64,000 bases of DNA from an uncultured Succinivibrio sp. (GCA_934218695.1 CAKQDA010000003.1:70833-134832); one strand, 5' to 3'; numbered from the stretch's first letter, positions 36,900 through 46,547 are shown. A program made the numbers and translations. Notes: generated by a model not told the origin, from the letters alone.

Positions 36900-38402
36900 A
36901 TGAGCGAGATAAGATTACAGGTAAAGAACATCACCAAACACTTTGGTATCAACAGAGCATTGAACAATGTTTCTTTCAATATCAATAAGGGCGAAGTTCA
37001 TGCTCTAATTGGTGAAAATGGTTCTGGCAAATCAACATTAACCAACATGCTGACAGGTATTTATCCAATGGAATCCGGTCACTTCATCCTTGATGGTGAG
37101 GAGATCCATCCAAAGAATCAGGTTGATGCAAACAACCACGGTGTTTCAATTATTGTTCAGGAGTTAGGAACCCTGTCAGGTCTGACCGTAGCTGAAAATA
37201 TCTTTCTAGGGCATGAGGATCGATTCATCAAATACGGCATCAGAAACACAAAAGCGATGAATGACGAAGCCAACTCTCTGTTAAAGCAGTATGGTTTTAC
37301 ACACATTAAGGCCTCAACCTTAGTGGATGATTATAAGTTTGAGGACAGAAAGTTAATTGAAATTGTAAAAGCCACTTACTTTCATCCTAAGATTGTTGTT
37401 ATTGATGAAACGACAACAGCTCTATCTCAGGAAGGTCGAGAAGAACTTTACAAGCACATGAACAAAATTCGTGATGAAGGAAATACTGTAATTTTCATTT
37501 CTCATGATCTACCGGAAATTCTCGATAAATCTGACACTATCACTATTTTAAGAGACGGTGAGTACATCGACACTGTAAAAAGTAAAGATGTAACTGAAGA
37601 TGATCTGAAAAAGCTAATGGTAGGAAGAGAGGTTACAGGTGCTTACTATCGTACAGATTATGATGAAAAGGTATCAGACGAGGTTGTGCTTTCTGTAAAA
37701 AATGTAACTGTTCCAAACCGTATTCACAATGTAAGTTTTGAATTGCATAAAGGTGAGATATTAGGATTTGGCGGTTTGTCTGAATCAGGTATGCATGAAA
37801 TAGGCAAAGCCATATTCGGCGCAAGCTTTGATAGAGAAGGTGATGTAGTACTTGCAAACGGGACACATATCAATGACATTCCAACAGCTATTGCAAACTC
37901 AATTGCCTATACCTCTAAGGACCGAGATAATGAGTCAATAGTTATGAATCAGAGTATTCAGGATAACATTGCTCTACCATCTTTAGATAAGCTAAATCTT
38001 CAAAAAACCCCATTTTTAAACTGGGCAAAGATAAAAGCTTTTGCTAAAGCATTCGCAAAAGAAATGTCCGTAAAAATGGTTAACACCGACCAGTTTGTAT
38101 CAGAGCTGTCTGGCGGCAACAAACAGAAAGTAGTTCTTGCAAGATGGATTGGAAAAGGATCTGACATAGTTGTTTTAGACAGTCCTACCCGTGGTATTGA
38201 TATCAAGGTTAAGCAGGATATCTATCAGCTTATGGACAAAATGAGAAAAGAAGGAAAATCAATCATCATGATTTCCGAGGAGCTGATGGAGTTAATTGGA
38301 ATGTGTGACCGTATCATTATTATGAAAGACGGAGCTATTAAAGGCGAACTTCCACGTTCTAGAGAACTCAATGAAAACAACTTAATTTCAATGATGGTTT
38401 AA
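36900..38402 (+). CDS. sugar ABC transporter ATPase, two fused NBDs
   Basis: CUT2-type ATPase of 500 residues with two nucleotide-binding domains. NBD1 has a good Walker A GENGSGKST (38-46) and Walker B VVIDE (166-170). Where LSxxxxQ should be, NBD1 reads LVDDYKFEDRK (141-151), followed by the usual IEIVKA. NBD2 has a degenerate Walker A (GFGGLSESGMHE), as is common for the family, but a proper signature LSGGNKQKVVLARW. The Walker B follow-up in NBD1 is DETTTALS, not DEPTAALS. Permease 2 follows after 11 nt. Confidence 0.92.
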   Translation: MSEIRLQVKNITKHFGINRALNNVSFNINKGEVHALIGENGSGKSTLTNMLTGIYPMESGHFILDGEEIHPKNQVDANNHGVSIIVQELGTLSGLTVAENIFLGHEDRFIKYGIRNTKAMNDEANSLLKQYGFTHIKASTLVDDYKFEDRKLIEIVKATYFHPKIVVIDETTTALSQEGREELYKHMNKIRDEGNTVIFISHDLPEILDKSDTITILRDGEYIDTVKSKDVTEDDLKKLMVGREVTGAYYRTDYDEKVSDEVVLSVKNVTVPNRIHNVSFELHKGEILGFGGLSESGMHEIGKAIFGASFDREGDVVLANGTHINDIPTAIANSIAYTSKDRDNESIVMNQSIQDNIALPSLDKLNLQKTPFLNWAKIKAFAKAFAKEMSVKMVNTDQFVSELSGGNKQKVVLARWIGKGSDIVVLDSPTRGIDIKVKQDIYQLMDKMRKEGKSIIMISEELMELIGMCDRIIIMKDGAIKGELPRSRELNENNLISMMV

Positions 38403-38413
38403 GGAGTTGCGTT

Positions 38414-39379
38414 ATGTCAGATACAGTTGCTTTAAAAAACAAAGAGCAGGAGCTCAAAAAGCTTCACACAATGAGACTGGTTCGTACTCTGTTACCAATC
38501 GTAGGTTTAATCATTGTATTTTTCCTGTTCAACTTTTTAACTCACGGCAGACTTTTAAGTCACTTACCTCTGGCTATGTCACAGGTTTACGTCATTATGA
38601 TAGCTTCAATGGGCGTATTCTTCATCATGACCATGGGTGGTCTTGATTTCTCGCAGGGATCCATTTTAGGACTATCGGCTATTGTGATATGTGTACTCTC
38701 TGAGTATGGAATAACCATTGCAATTATAGGAGGTATTCTAACCGGAGCTGCCATAGGAGCAATTAACGGATATTTCTACGTCAGAAGAAAAATTAAATCC
38801 TTCATTGTAACTATCTGCACAATGTTCTTGTTCCGTGGACTGATTAAGTTCCTAACCACCAATGCACCAGTTGCTGGTGATACAGAACTAATTCTCATGG
38901 ACAGCACCTCATTTAAGATCACCTGTACTGTAGTTGTAGTTGTTATTGGAATGTTCTTCTTCTCATTTACAAAATTCGGAACTCATTTAAAGGCTATCGG
39001 AGCTGGCGAAAAAGCAGCGATGTTCTCAGGAATTCGCACCGACAGACTCAAGTTCTTTGTATATGTTCTGTCAGGTGCAATTACAGGCTTTGCTGCATTC
39101 ATCAGTTGTATCAAGGTTGGTTCTGTAACCTCATCTGGTGGAAATCAGTTAGAAACTCAGATTCTGATTGCTCTGGTATTAGGTGGCATGCCTATTTCCG
39201 GAGGCGCAATGGTTCGCTTCTACAACTTCATTGTAGGTTCACTGCTGTATGTGGTTCTGAGTAGTGGCTTAACAATGATTGGCTTTAGCACACAGTTAAT
39301 GCAGTTAATTCAGGGTGTGGTGTTCCTGATGTTCGTAGCAATCTTCGCTGACCGTCAGGCAATACACGTAATCAAATAA
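38414..39379 (+). CDS. sugar ABC transporter permease 2
   Basis: Second BPD_transp_2 permease, 321 residues, MSDTVALKNKEQELKK then about nine membrane segments. The family loop reads KAIGAGEKAAMFSGI, and the family motif GGLDFSQGSILGL is present. AGGAG precedes the ATG. It pairs with permease 1 to form a heterodimeric channel (inference from two unlike permeases). The 64 nt to araA contain a GC-rich hairpin (39388-39413). Confidence 0.9.
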   Translation: MSDTVALKNKEQELKKLHTMRLVRTLLPIVGLIIVFFLFNFLTHGRLLSHLPLAMSQVYVIMIASMGVFFIMTMGGLDFSQGSILGLSAIVICVLSEYGITIAIIGGILTGAAIGAINGYFYVRRKIKSFIVTICTMFLFRGLIKFLTTNAPVAGDTELILMDSTSFKITCTVVVVVIGMFFFSFTKFGTHLKAIGAGEKAAMFSGIRTDRLKFFVYVLSGAITGFAAFISCIKVGSVTSSGGNQLETQILIALVLGGMPISGGAMVRFYNFIVGSLLYVVLSSGLTMIGFSTQLMQLIQGVVFLMFVAIFADRQAIHVIK

Positions 39380-39387
39380 AAAAATCT

Positions 39388-39413
39388 GCCTCCGTATTTA
39401 TATGGAGGCTTTT
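39388..39413 (+). terminator. attenuating hairpin before araA
   Basis: The arms GCCTCC and GGAGGC are followed by TTTT. It lies between transporter and isomerase genes and could lower araA expression or act as a partial terminator. Confidence 0.6.
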
Positions 39414-39443
39414 GAAATTCATCTAATTCTTAAGGAAGAAATT

Positions 39444-40883
39444 ATGAACAAGCTATATTTTGTTGTCGGTTCTCAGGATCTTTATGGAGATGAGTGCTTA
39501 AAACACGTAGCCGAAGACGCAGCCAAGATGACAGCTTTCTTCAACAAACAGTTTGAAGGCAAAGTTACTGTTGAACTGTTGCCAACTGTAATTAACTCAG
39601 AGACCTGTATAGAAGACATGAGAAAGGTCAGCTGTGATGACGAGTGTATTGGTGTTATGACATGGATGCATACATTCTCTCCTGCCAAGATGTGGATTAA
39701 AGGTCTGCAAGAATTAAGAAAACCACTTCTGCACTTACACACTCAGGCTAATGAAAAATTACCATATGATTCTATTGATATGGATTTCATGAATTTAAAT
39801 CAGGCTGCACACGGTGACAGAGAGTTTGGATTTATAGTTGCAAGATTACGAATTCCACATCAGGTGGTCGCAGGATTCTATGAGCATGAAGATGTTGTTG
39901 AGCGCATTTCAAAGTTCATCGATGTTGCAAAAGCAATCAACTTCTCAAAACATCTGAAGGTGGCATCATTTGGTAACAACATGCGCGAAGTTGCCGTTAC
40001 CGATGGTGATCGTGTTGAATCACAGATCAAATACGGCTGGGAGTGTAACTATTTTGCTATTGGCGACCTGGTTGATGAGATAAACAGGGTAACCGAACAG
40101 GAAATCGATAAAAAGATGGATGAGTACACCTCAAAGTACACCATGAAAACTAAGAATATCGGTGCAGTTCGTGAGCAGGCTAAATACGAAGTTGGAATTG
40201 AGAAATTCCTAAAGGCAAATAATCTTGGAGCATTTGCTGACACTTTCCAGGATCTGCATGGTTTAAAACAGTTACCTGGTATTGCAGCTCAGAATCTTAT
40301 GGGCAAAGGCATTGGATTCGGTCCTGAAGGTGACTACAAGATTTCAGCCTTCTCTGCTGTTCTAATGAAGATGTCAGAAGGTCGTAAGGGAGCTACTGGT
40401 TTCATTGAAGACTACACATATGATTTAACCTCTGGAGAGGAATTAGAGTTGGCATCTCATATGCTTGAAGTACCAGTTAACTTTGCCAAGAACAAACCTG
40501 AGATTGAGGTTCTTCCTTTGGGTATTGGCGGAAAAGAGGATCCTGCACGTCTAATTTTCGATGGCGTTGAAGGTGACGGCATACAGGTAACCATGGTTGA
40601 TATGGGAGATCACTTTAGAATCATCTGTGCCGACATTGAGCTTGTAAAACAGCCAAAACCAATGCCAAACTTACCTGTTGCAAGAATCATGTACCGTCAC
40701 AAGCCTAACTTTAGGATCGGTACTGAAGGCTGGTGCTACGCCGGTGGCGCACACCACAGTGTTGTTTCAACCGCCCTCACAAGAGAAGACATTGCACTGT
40801 TTGCCAAGTTAACAGGTACTGAACTTATAACTATAGGTGATGATACCACTGAAGCAGATCTTCAGAAACTATCTGCTTACTGA
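39444..40883 (+). CDS. araA: L-arabinose isomerase
   Basis: Converts L-arabinose to L-ribulose; cytoplasmic and metal dependent. The start is ATG 39444 (MNKLYFVVGSQDLYG), preceded by AAGGAAG. An ATG at 39402 is in frame, but it lies in the hairpin and has no ribosome site. The product has 479 residues. Family motifs include QDLYGDE, QANEKLP, GKGIGFGPEGDYK with the catalytic Glu, and EGWCYAGGAHHS with metal-binding His. No araB or araD follows; a terminator closes the unit at 40933-40968. It is the key evidence for arabinose use. Confidence 0.95.
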   Translation: MNKLYFVVGSQDLYGDECLKHVAEDAAKMTAFFNKQFEGKVTVELLPTVINSETCIEDMRKVSCDDECIGVMTWMHTFSPAKMWIKGLQELRKPLLHLHTQANEKLPYDSIDMDFMNLNQAAHGDREFGFIVARLRIPHQVVAGFYEHEDVVERISKFIDVAKAINFSKHLKVASFGNNMREVAVTDGDRVESQIKYGWECNYFAIGDLVDEINRVTEQEIDKKMDEYTSKYTMKTKNIGAVREQAKYEVGIEKFLKANNLGAFADTFQDLHGLKQLPGIAAQNLMGKGIGFGPEGDYKISAFSAVLMKMSEGRKGATGFIEDYTYDLTSGEELELASHMLEVPVNFAKNKPEIEVLPLGIGGKEDPARLIFDGVEGDGIQVTMVDMGDHFRIICADIELVKQPKPMPNLPVARIMYRHKPNFRIGTEGWCYAGGAHHSVVSTALTREDIALFAKLTGTELITIGDDTTEADLQKLSAY

Positions 40884-40932
40884 TTGTAAACTGCCAGACT
40901 TTTTCTGGTATCACTATTACAGGCAGTGCCTG

Positions 40933-40968
40933 AAAAACGCCTTTAGTCATCTGATTAGAGGCGTTTTT
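40933..40968 (+). terminator. intrinsic terminator after araA
   Basis: AAAAACGCCT and AGGCGTTTTT pair perfectly around a 16-base loop, followed by T. Confidence 0.8.
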
Positions 40969-41037
40969 TATCTGTTAAAATATATATACCAGAGCAGATT
41001 CAGTATCTTTTAAAATTTCCAGAAGAAGGTGGTTACA

Positions 41038-41700
41038 ATGAATAATAGCTTTTGTTCTTTTTATTACGAAGTTTGCCCTTCTTCACATCATAAAATCAGT
41101 CTGAAAAAATCTAATACAGCCCTGTTGGTCATAGATCTTCAGAATATATACACAAAGCTAGCGGATACCGATCCCAGATGGGACGAGTTTTCCTTAAGAT
41201 TGGAAGAAACGGTTATTCCCAATGTTAAAAAACTTGAAGAACTGTTTCGCAAGAATAAACAGGATGTCATCTTTGCTAGAATCGCCTGTCATTTAAAGGA
41301 CGGTCGTGACAGATCACTATCCCAGAAGATGCCTGGCTGGAACAATATTTTAATGTGCCTTGAGGAACAGGACAGTCAAATCATAAACGAAATAGCCCCG
41401 AAAGATGATGAAATTATTGTAACCAAAACAACTGACAGTGCCCTTACTGGAACAAACTTAAGACTGATACTAAGTAATCTTGGAATACAAAATGTAGTTT
41501 GCGTTGGGATCTTTACTGATCAATGCGTATCTTCTACAGTAAGATCTCTGTCTGATGAAAGCTTTAATGTCTTTGTTGCAGAAGATGCCTGTGCGGCTGG
41601 TACTATGCAACTGCATAACGCCGAGCTTACAATAATCAACAACATCTATGCTAAGGTTTGTACTGTTAAAGATTTAATCAAAGCTCTTGATAACAATTAA
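41038..41700 (+). CDS. isochorismatase-fold cysteine hydrolase
   Basis: Nicotinamidase-related hydrolase of 220 residues. The catalytic triad is visible: Asp33 (LLVIDLQN), Lys130 (VTKTTDSALTGTN) and Cys163 (GIFTDQCVSSTVR). I chose ATG 41038 over GTG 41029 because AAGG lies 8 nt before it. The N-terminal extension with CSFYYEVCPSSHHK is unlike nicotinamidase PncA. The substrate is unknown; related enzymes cleave amides, carbamates or ureas. rlhA follows after 63 nt, with no known functional link. Confidence 0.82.
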   Translation: MNNSFCSFYYEVCPSSHHKISLKKSNTALLVIDLQNIYTKLADTDPRWDEFSLRLEETVIPNVKKLEELFRKNKQDVIFARIACHLKDGRDRSLSQKMPGWNNILMCLEEQDSQIINEIAPKDDEIIVTKTTDSALTGTNLRLILSNLGIQNVVCVGIFTDQCVSSTVRSLSDESFNVFVAEDACAAGTMQLHNAELTIINNIYAKVCTVKDLIKALDNN

Positions 41701-41763
41701 TCCGATATTATTTTAATAAGTATCGTCTTTTTTAATGTAACTGGTTATATCTCTAATATTTTC

Positions 41764-43599
41764 ATGAAAAGAATAGAATTACTTGCACCTGCTAAAAATA
41801 AGACCTGCGGTTTTGCCGCAATCGATAGTGGAGCTGACGCTGTATACATTGGAGGTCCTTCATTTGGGGCTCGAGTAAATGCAGCAAACACTCTTGAAGA
41901 TATCAAAGAACTGTGTGACTACGCACATTTATTTGGTGTAAAGGTGCATGTCACAATAAATACTATTCTTGATGACAGTGAACTTGATAAAGCCCGTGAT
42001 CTTACTTTTATGTTATATGATGCTGGAGTTGATGCACTTATCATCCAGGACTTAGGACTTATAAACGGCCCTCTGCCACCTCTTGAAATACATGCAAGTA
42101 CACAGCAGGACAACTCTACCCCTGAAAAGGTTATGTTCTTAGAAAAGGCTGGTTTTTCACAGGTTGTTTTAGCAAGAGAATTATCTGTAAACGAGATAAG
42201 ATCAATTAGAGAAAAAACGACTGTTAAGTTAGAGGCCTTTATCCATGGAGCTTTATGTGTTGGTATCAGTGGTCGCTGTTATTTGAGTGCTGCTATCACT
42301 GGACGCAGTGCAAATCGCGGCGAATGTGCTCAATTATGCCGAGTTGCACAGAGCTTGTATGACAGTAAAGGAAATATTCTGGCTAAAGATAAATATCTAC
42401 TGTCATTAAAGGATTTAAATCAAAGCCAGAATCTTGAAGAGTTAATTGATGCGGGTATCAGTTCTTTTAAAATTGAAGGCAGATTAAAGGAAGAAAACTA
42501 CGTGAGAAATGTGGTTGCATACTACAGAACAAAGATAGACGCCATTATTGCCAAAAGAAACGACCTTCAGAAATCTTCATTCGGAACTACTACCACCAGT
42601 TTCATTCCAGATGTATCAAAAAGCTTTAATCGTGGTTTTACAGAATATAATTTTCATGAAAGAAAAGATAATTATGCAAATTTCGATGCACCTGGTTTTG
42701 TTGGACAAAAGATCGGTAAATTATTAAAGCAGAAAAATAGAGATCTGACATTTTCTCTGTTTAAAAATACGGTGATCCATAATGGAGACTCTCTTAACTA
42801 CTATGACAATCAGGGAATATTAAACGGATTTAGAATAAGCACACTAAAAGATCCTAGTACTGCAGAAATATTCCAGGAGATACCTTTTATAAAACCGGGA
42901 ACAGTATTTTACAGAAACAAAGATGCCGAATTTGAAAAATCTTTAGCGGGAAAATCATCTCAAAGAAGGTTAAATCTTAATCTTACCTACAGCGAAAATG
43001 AAAATGGCATTGTGCTCTCCGGTATAGATGAGACAAATACTAAAACAAGTGTAGAAATCCCACTTGAAGATAAGCAAAAAGCTAATGATCTTAACAAGCT
43101 CAAAGCTAATATTTCATCAAAAATAGGACGATTAGGTGATAGCGTCTATACTCTTGAGCATCTTGAAATAAAACTAACTTCCAATTATTTTGTTCCTCAG
43201 AGTACGCTGAATAATCTCAGAAGAAAATTCATTGAAAAGCTAAATAAAATCAAAACTGAAAAGAGGAAAGAGGTAGCTCACAACTTTAAAAACGCTCCAA
43301 TGTTACCTGAAAAGGAACAGCATTTAGGTTTCATGGCTAACATCTATAATGAAACAGCTCTAGAATTTTACAAAAATCACGGGGCACAAATTATTGCATA
43401 TGCTTATGAAAAAGAAAGCAATCATGATGAGGTCTGCGTACTTACTTCCAAGCATTGCTTAAGATACTGTTTTAATCTCTGTCCAAAGAGACACAGGGTT
43501 AAAGCACAGGATCTTTTCCTTGTAATAGGAAAAGCTAAATTCAGATTGGAATTTGACTGTAAGAACTGTTACATGAAGCTTATAGGACCATTAAAGTAG
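41764..43599 (+). CDS. rlhA: U32-family protein, 23S rRNA C2501 hydroxylation factor RlhA-like
   Basis: Peptidase U32 family protein of 611 residues. RlhA (YdcP) hydroxylates 23S rRNA C2501 in E. coli. The N-terminal barrel begins RIELLAPAKNKTCGFAAID with GADAVYIGGPSFGAR. The U32 signature is HGALCVGISGRCYLSA followed by NRGECAQLCR, with cysteines expected to hold an iron-sulfur cluster. The long C-terminal domain ends with a Cys-rich CLRYCFNLCPKRH and a CKNCYM. The length fits RlhA (653) and not the shorter TrhP (453). Closeness to the isochorismatase-fold gene (63 nt) suggests co-transcription. Confidence 0.82.
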   Translation: MKRIELLAPAKNKTCGFAAIDSGADAVYIGGPSFGARVNAANTLEDIKELCDYAHLFGVKVHVTINTILDDSELDKARDLTFMLYDAGVDALIIQDLGLINGPLPPLEIHASTQQDNSTPEKVMFLEKAGFSQVVLARELSVNEIRSIREKTTVKLEAFIHGALCVGISGRCYLSAAITGRSANRGECAQLCRVAQSLYDSKGNILAKDKYLLSLKDLNQSQNLEELIDAGISSFKIEGRLKEENYVRNVVAYYRTKIDAIIAKRNDLQKSSFGTTTTSFIPDVSKSFNRGFTEYNFHERKDNYANFDAPGFVGQKIGKLLKQKNRDLTFSLFKNTVIHNGDSLNYYDNQGILNGFRISTLKDPSTAEIFQEIPFIKPGTVFYRNKDAEFEKSLAGKSSQRRLNLNLTYSENENGIVLSGIDETNTKTSVEIPLEDKQKANDLNKLKANISSKIGRLGDSVYTLEHLEIKLTSNYFVPQSTLNNLRRKFIEKLNKIKTEKRKEVAHNFKNAPMLPEKEQHLGFMANIYNETALEFYKNHGAQIIAYAYEKESNHDEVCVLTSKHCLRYCFNLCPKRHRVKAQDLFLVIGKAKFRLEFDCKNCYMKLIGPLK

Positions 43600-43615
43600 A
43601 GCAATTCAGTTGGAA

Positions 43616-43643
43616 CAATTCAGAGTTTTTCTCCTCTGAATTG
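43616..43643. terminator. hairpin between rlhA and pepT
   Basis: Perfect 10-base arms CAATTCAGAG and CTCTGAATTG around a T-rich loop, between convergent genes. T tract is weak on both sides. Confidence 0.55.
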
Positions 43644-43655
43644 AATTCCATTAAG

Positions 43656-44885
43656 CTAACTGTTGCAAGACAGTTCGATTAACTTTAAGGTCACATTGAG
43701 TGACTTTTCAAATGCATTTAAAGGTAAGAACTCAGCATAGGAATGAAAGTTATGTGCACCTGTAAAGTAGTTAGGTGTTACGACACCTCTCACTGATAAG
43801 GCAGAACCATCAGTACCCCCTCTCATTGCATAAGTCTTTGCTTTAATGCCAAGCTCGTCGAATGCTTTATATATTAAGGCAACAGGTTTATCATCTCTGG
43901 TTACATTATTTGCAATGTTTTCATAAGTATCGCTGATTTTACAGCTTATCTCTGCTCTAGGATGGAGCTTTCTTAACTTTTCTATATTTGCAGAAACCTC
44001 TTCTTTTCTCCACTCATAACGAGACTTGTCATGATCTCTGATATTCATTTTTAGAGTACAGTAAAGAGGATCTGCTTCAATTCCTGTAAACCACCAATAG
44101 CCTTCCTTGTCTGCAGTCCATTCTGGAGTCTGATGTCTGTCAAACATAGAAATAAAATCATGAGCAACTAAAAGAGGATTTACCAGTACACCCTTAGATG
44201 ACATTGGATGAGCAGATACTCCTTTGATTTTGATCAATACAGAGCCAGCATTAAATGTCTCATAAACAACTTCACCTAAAGAACAGCTGTCGATAGTATA
44301 GGCATAATCAACTTTGAATTTGTTCAAATCCATAAGTTTTGAGCCTTTAAGGCCGATTTCCTCATCAGGAACAAATGCCACCTTTATTGTTGGATGTTTG
44401 AAATTTCTGTTTTCGTGCAAAACAGTCAGAGCAGTCATAATGTTAGACATAGCAGATTTGTTATCTGCACCTAGAACAGATGTGCCATCAGAAAAGATGA
44501 TATCCTCTCCAACGTAACTGTTAAGCTCAGGATGATCCTTTAAACGGATATAAATATTGTGTTCCTTATTAATCAGTACATCACCACCCTCATAATGGAC
44601 TACCTGAGGATGAACATCTGGACTTAAGGAAACATCAACTGTATCGAGGTGGGATACAAAACCTACCACCGGACCATCTGCATTTCCCTCTAAAGTGCCA
44701 TAGACAATTGAATGCTCATCCACACTGATATCAACCAAACCTAATTCTTCCAGATCCTTTGCTAATAAGTGAGCTAATTCAGTCTGCCCCTCAGTACTAG
44801 GAACTGTCTCAACAGAGGCATCAGATTGTGAAGTCACCGCAGCATAGCGAAAAAATCTTCTTAACAATTCGTCTTTATTATTCAT
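43656..44885 (-). CDS. pepT: tripeptide aminopeptidase (peptidase T)
   Basis: Zinc M20B enzyme that removes the N-terminal residue of tripeptides in the cytoplasm. The start is ATG 44885 (MNNKDELLRRFF), behind GAGGAA; an earlier in-frame ATG at 44915 lies within a hairpin. The product has 409 residues, like E. coli PepT (408). Metal and catalytic motifs: FVSHLDTVD, VLGADNKSA, the PDEEIG pair, and the C-terminal FTGAHNFHSYAEFLP. It lies 51 nt after the AbgT-family gene, with a perfect hairpin in between. Confidence 0.93.
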   Translation of the reverse strand: MNNKDELLRRFFRYAAVTSQSDASVETVPSTEGQTELAHLLAKDLEELGLVDISVDEHSIVYGTLEGNADGPVVGFVSHLDTVDVSLSPDVHPQVVHYEGGDVLINKEHNIYIRLKDHPELNSYVGEDIIFSDGTSVLGADNKSAMSNIMTALTVLHENRNFKHPTIKVAFVPDEEIGLKGSKLMDLNKFKVDYAYTIDSCSLGEVVYETFNAGSVLIKIKGVSAHPMSSKGVLVNPLLVAHDFISMFDRHQTPEWTADKEGYWWFTGIEADPLYCTLKMNIRDHDKSRYEWRKEEVSANIEKLRKLHPRAEISCKISDTYENIANNVTRDDKPVALIYKAFDELGIKAKTYAMRGGTDGSALSVRGVVTPNYFTGAHNFHSYAEFLPLNAFEKSLNVTLKLIELSCNS

Positions 44886-44900
44886 TTCAAATTCCTCTAA

Positions 44901-44931
44901 CAAATCTGCAGTCATTTAGACTGCAGATTTG
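44901..44931 (-). repeat. perfect intercistronic hairpin between the AbgT gene and pepT
   Basis: Perfect 13-base arms CAAATCTGCAGTC and GACTGCAGATTTG around ATTTA. There is no T run after it on the minus strand, so it is probably an mRNA processing or stabilising element rather than a terminator. It ends 15 nt before the pepT start. Confidence 0.75.
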
Positions 44932-44936
44932 AAATA

Positions 44937-46508
44937 TTAAGGCTGTGGGTACATGGTTGAAGGATAATCAAAACCACTATTAAATCCTAACGGGATTCCA
45001 ATTATCCAGTATGCATACAGAACTACTGACAGAACGATCAAAAGAGCAAATGTGTATGGCAGCATCATTGAACTTAAAGTTCCTACACCTGATTTCTTAC
45101 AGTATCTCTGACAGTACAAAATCAGTAGAGGATAGAATGGGAATAATGGTGTACAAACATTTACAGCAGAGTCTGATACTCTAAAGGCAGCCTGTGTAAG
45201 TTCAGGAGAAATTCCCAACATCATCAGCATTGGAACGAAAATGGTTGATAGAATAGCCCACTTTGAAGTAGCTGAAGTAATTAGCACATTTAGAAGAGCT
45301 GTCAGAATTATGATACCAAAAAGAGTTACACCAGATGGCATACCTAAACTCTTTAAGAACTCAGCACCTGAAATTGCCAGCAGAGAACCGATGTTTGATG
45401 AGCCAAATACATATAGGAACTGTCCTGCAAAGAAACAGAAGACAATGAAAGATAAAAGCATCTTCATGATATTTTCCATTGATGCAATCACATCTCTAGA
45501 GTTCTTAAAAGTACCTGCTATATAACCATATGTAAGACCCGGTAAAGAGAAGAAAATAAACAGTAAAGGCACTAATCCCTGCATTACAGGAGCTTTTGGA
45601 GAGGTTAATGAACCATCGGTAGCTCTGAATAATGAGTCATCTGGATAGCAGAGAATAAACAAAAGGGCTAACAGAGCAATCACTGTTGCAAGTGCCGCAT
45701 AATATGCTTTGTTCTCTAATGCTGTTACATCTTCAATAACTAATTTTTTATCTGTTTTTGTGGAATCATCCAAAGGCATAGTAGCCCACAGACGGGGTTC
45801 AACAATTTTATCTGTTACAAACCAGATTGCACCAATAATAAAGAAAGTTCCACCTAAAGCATAAAAGTAGTTACACAGAACATTGACACTGTAATTCGGA
45901 TCAATTGAATGCGCAGCAGCCTCCGTAAAGCCCTGCATGATAGGATCAATAATAGAAGGAGTGTATGATGCAGTAAAACCTCCAGCAAGACCGGCAAAAG
46001 AACAAGCGATACCAGCAAGAGGATGTCTGCCTGAAGCATAGAAAATTAAAGCTGAAACAGGCATTAAGATGGTGTAGGCACTGTCTGAAACTATATGGCA
46101 GACAATCGACACAAAAATCACTGTAGGAGTCAGAAATTTCTGTGGAGTGACTGATAAGAACTTTCTGATTAAGACTTTAACAAAACCAGATCCTTCAGCA
46201 ATACCGATACCCAAAGTAGCTACTATTGTGATGCCTAAAGGAGGGAATCCCATAAAATTCTTAACAGAATTAACAACCAAATTTAAAAGATTATCAGGTG
46301 CAAACATGTTAATGATTTTGATTTTTTCGTGTGTATTTGGATGAATATAATCAAAATCGACATATGAAAGAGCAAATGATAGGAGCATGGTAAAAATAAG
46401 CGCATATATAAACAGCATTGTAATATGAGGCAGCTTATTTCCTAATCGTTCAACTACATTTAAAAAACGATTTAACATCCCCAATTTGGCAGGCACGGAT
46501 TTATTCAT
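44937..46508 (-). CDS. AbgT-family transporter
   Basis: Inner-membrane protein of 523 residues with about eleven to thirteen hydrophobic segments. AbgT of E. coli takes up p-aminobenzoyl-glutamate; other members export sulfonamides. Family signs include GIAEGSGFV, SDSAYTILMPVSALIF, and SSNIGSLLAISGAEFL. It is first in a two-gene unit with pepT, so a peptide-like substrate is plausible (inference). A tRNA cluster lies upstream, ending in its own terminator 40 nt before the start. Confidence 0.9.
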   Translation of the reverse strand: MNKSVPAKLGMLNRFLNVVERLGNKLPHITMLFIYALIFTMLLSFALSYVDFDYIHPNTHEKIKIINMFAPDNLLNLVVNSVKNFMGFPPLGITIVATLGIGIAEGSGFVKVLIRKFLSVTPQKFLTPTVIFVSIVCHIVSDSAYTILMPVSALIFYASGRHPLAGIACSFAGLAGGFTASYTPSIIDPIMQGFTEAAAHSIDPNYSVNVLCNYFYALGGTFFIIGAIWFVTDKIVEPRLWATMPLDDSTKTDKKLVIEDVTALENKAYYAALATVIALLALLFILCYPDDSLFRATDGSLTSPKAPVMQGLVPLLFIFFSLPGLTYGYIAGTFKNSRDVIASMENIMKMLLSFIVFCFFAGQFLYVFGSSNIGSLLAISGAEFLKSLGMPSGVTLFGIIILTALLNVLITSATSKWAILSTIFVPMLMMLGISPELTQAAFRVSDSAVNVCTPLFPFYPLLILYCQRYCKKSGVGTLSSMMLPYTFALLIVLSVVLYAYWIIGIPLGFNSGFDYPSTMYPQP

Positions 46509-46547
46509 TTTTACTCCGTTTTATTGAATTGACCATTATTTGGACAC

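Noticed and set aside
39402..39443. Longer araA start at 39402
   Set aside because: That ATG lies in a hairpin and has no ribosome site, whereas AAGGAAG precedes the ATG at 39444, where the family N-terminus begins.
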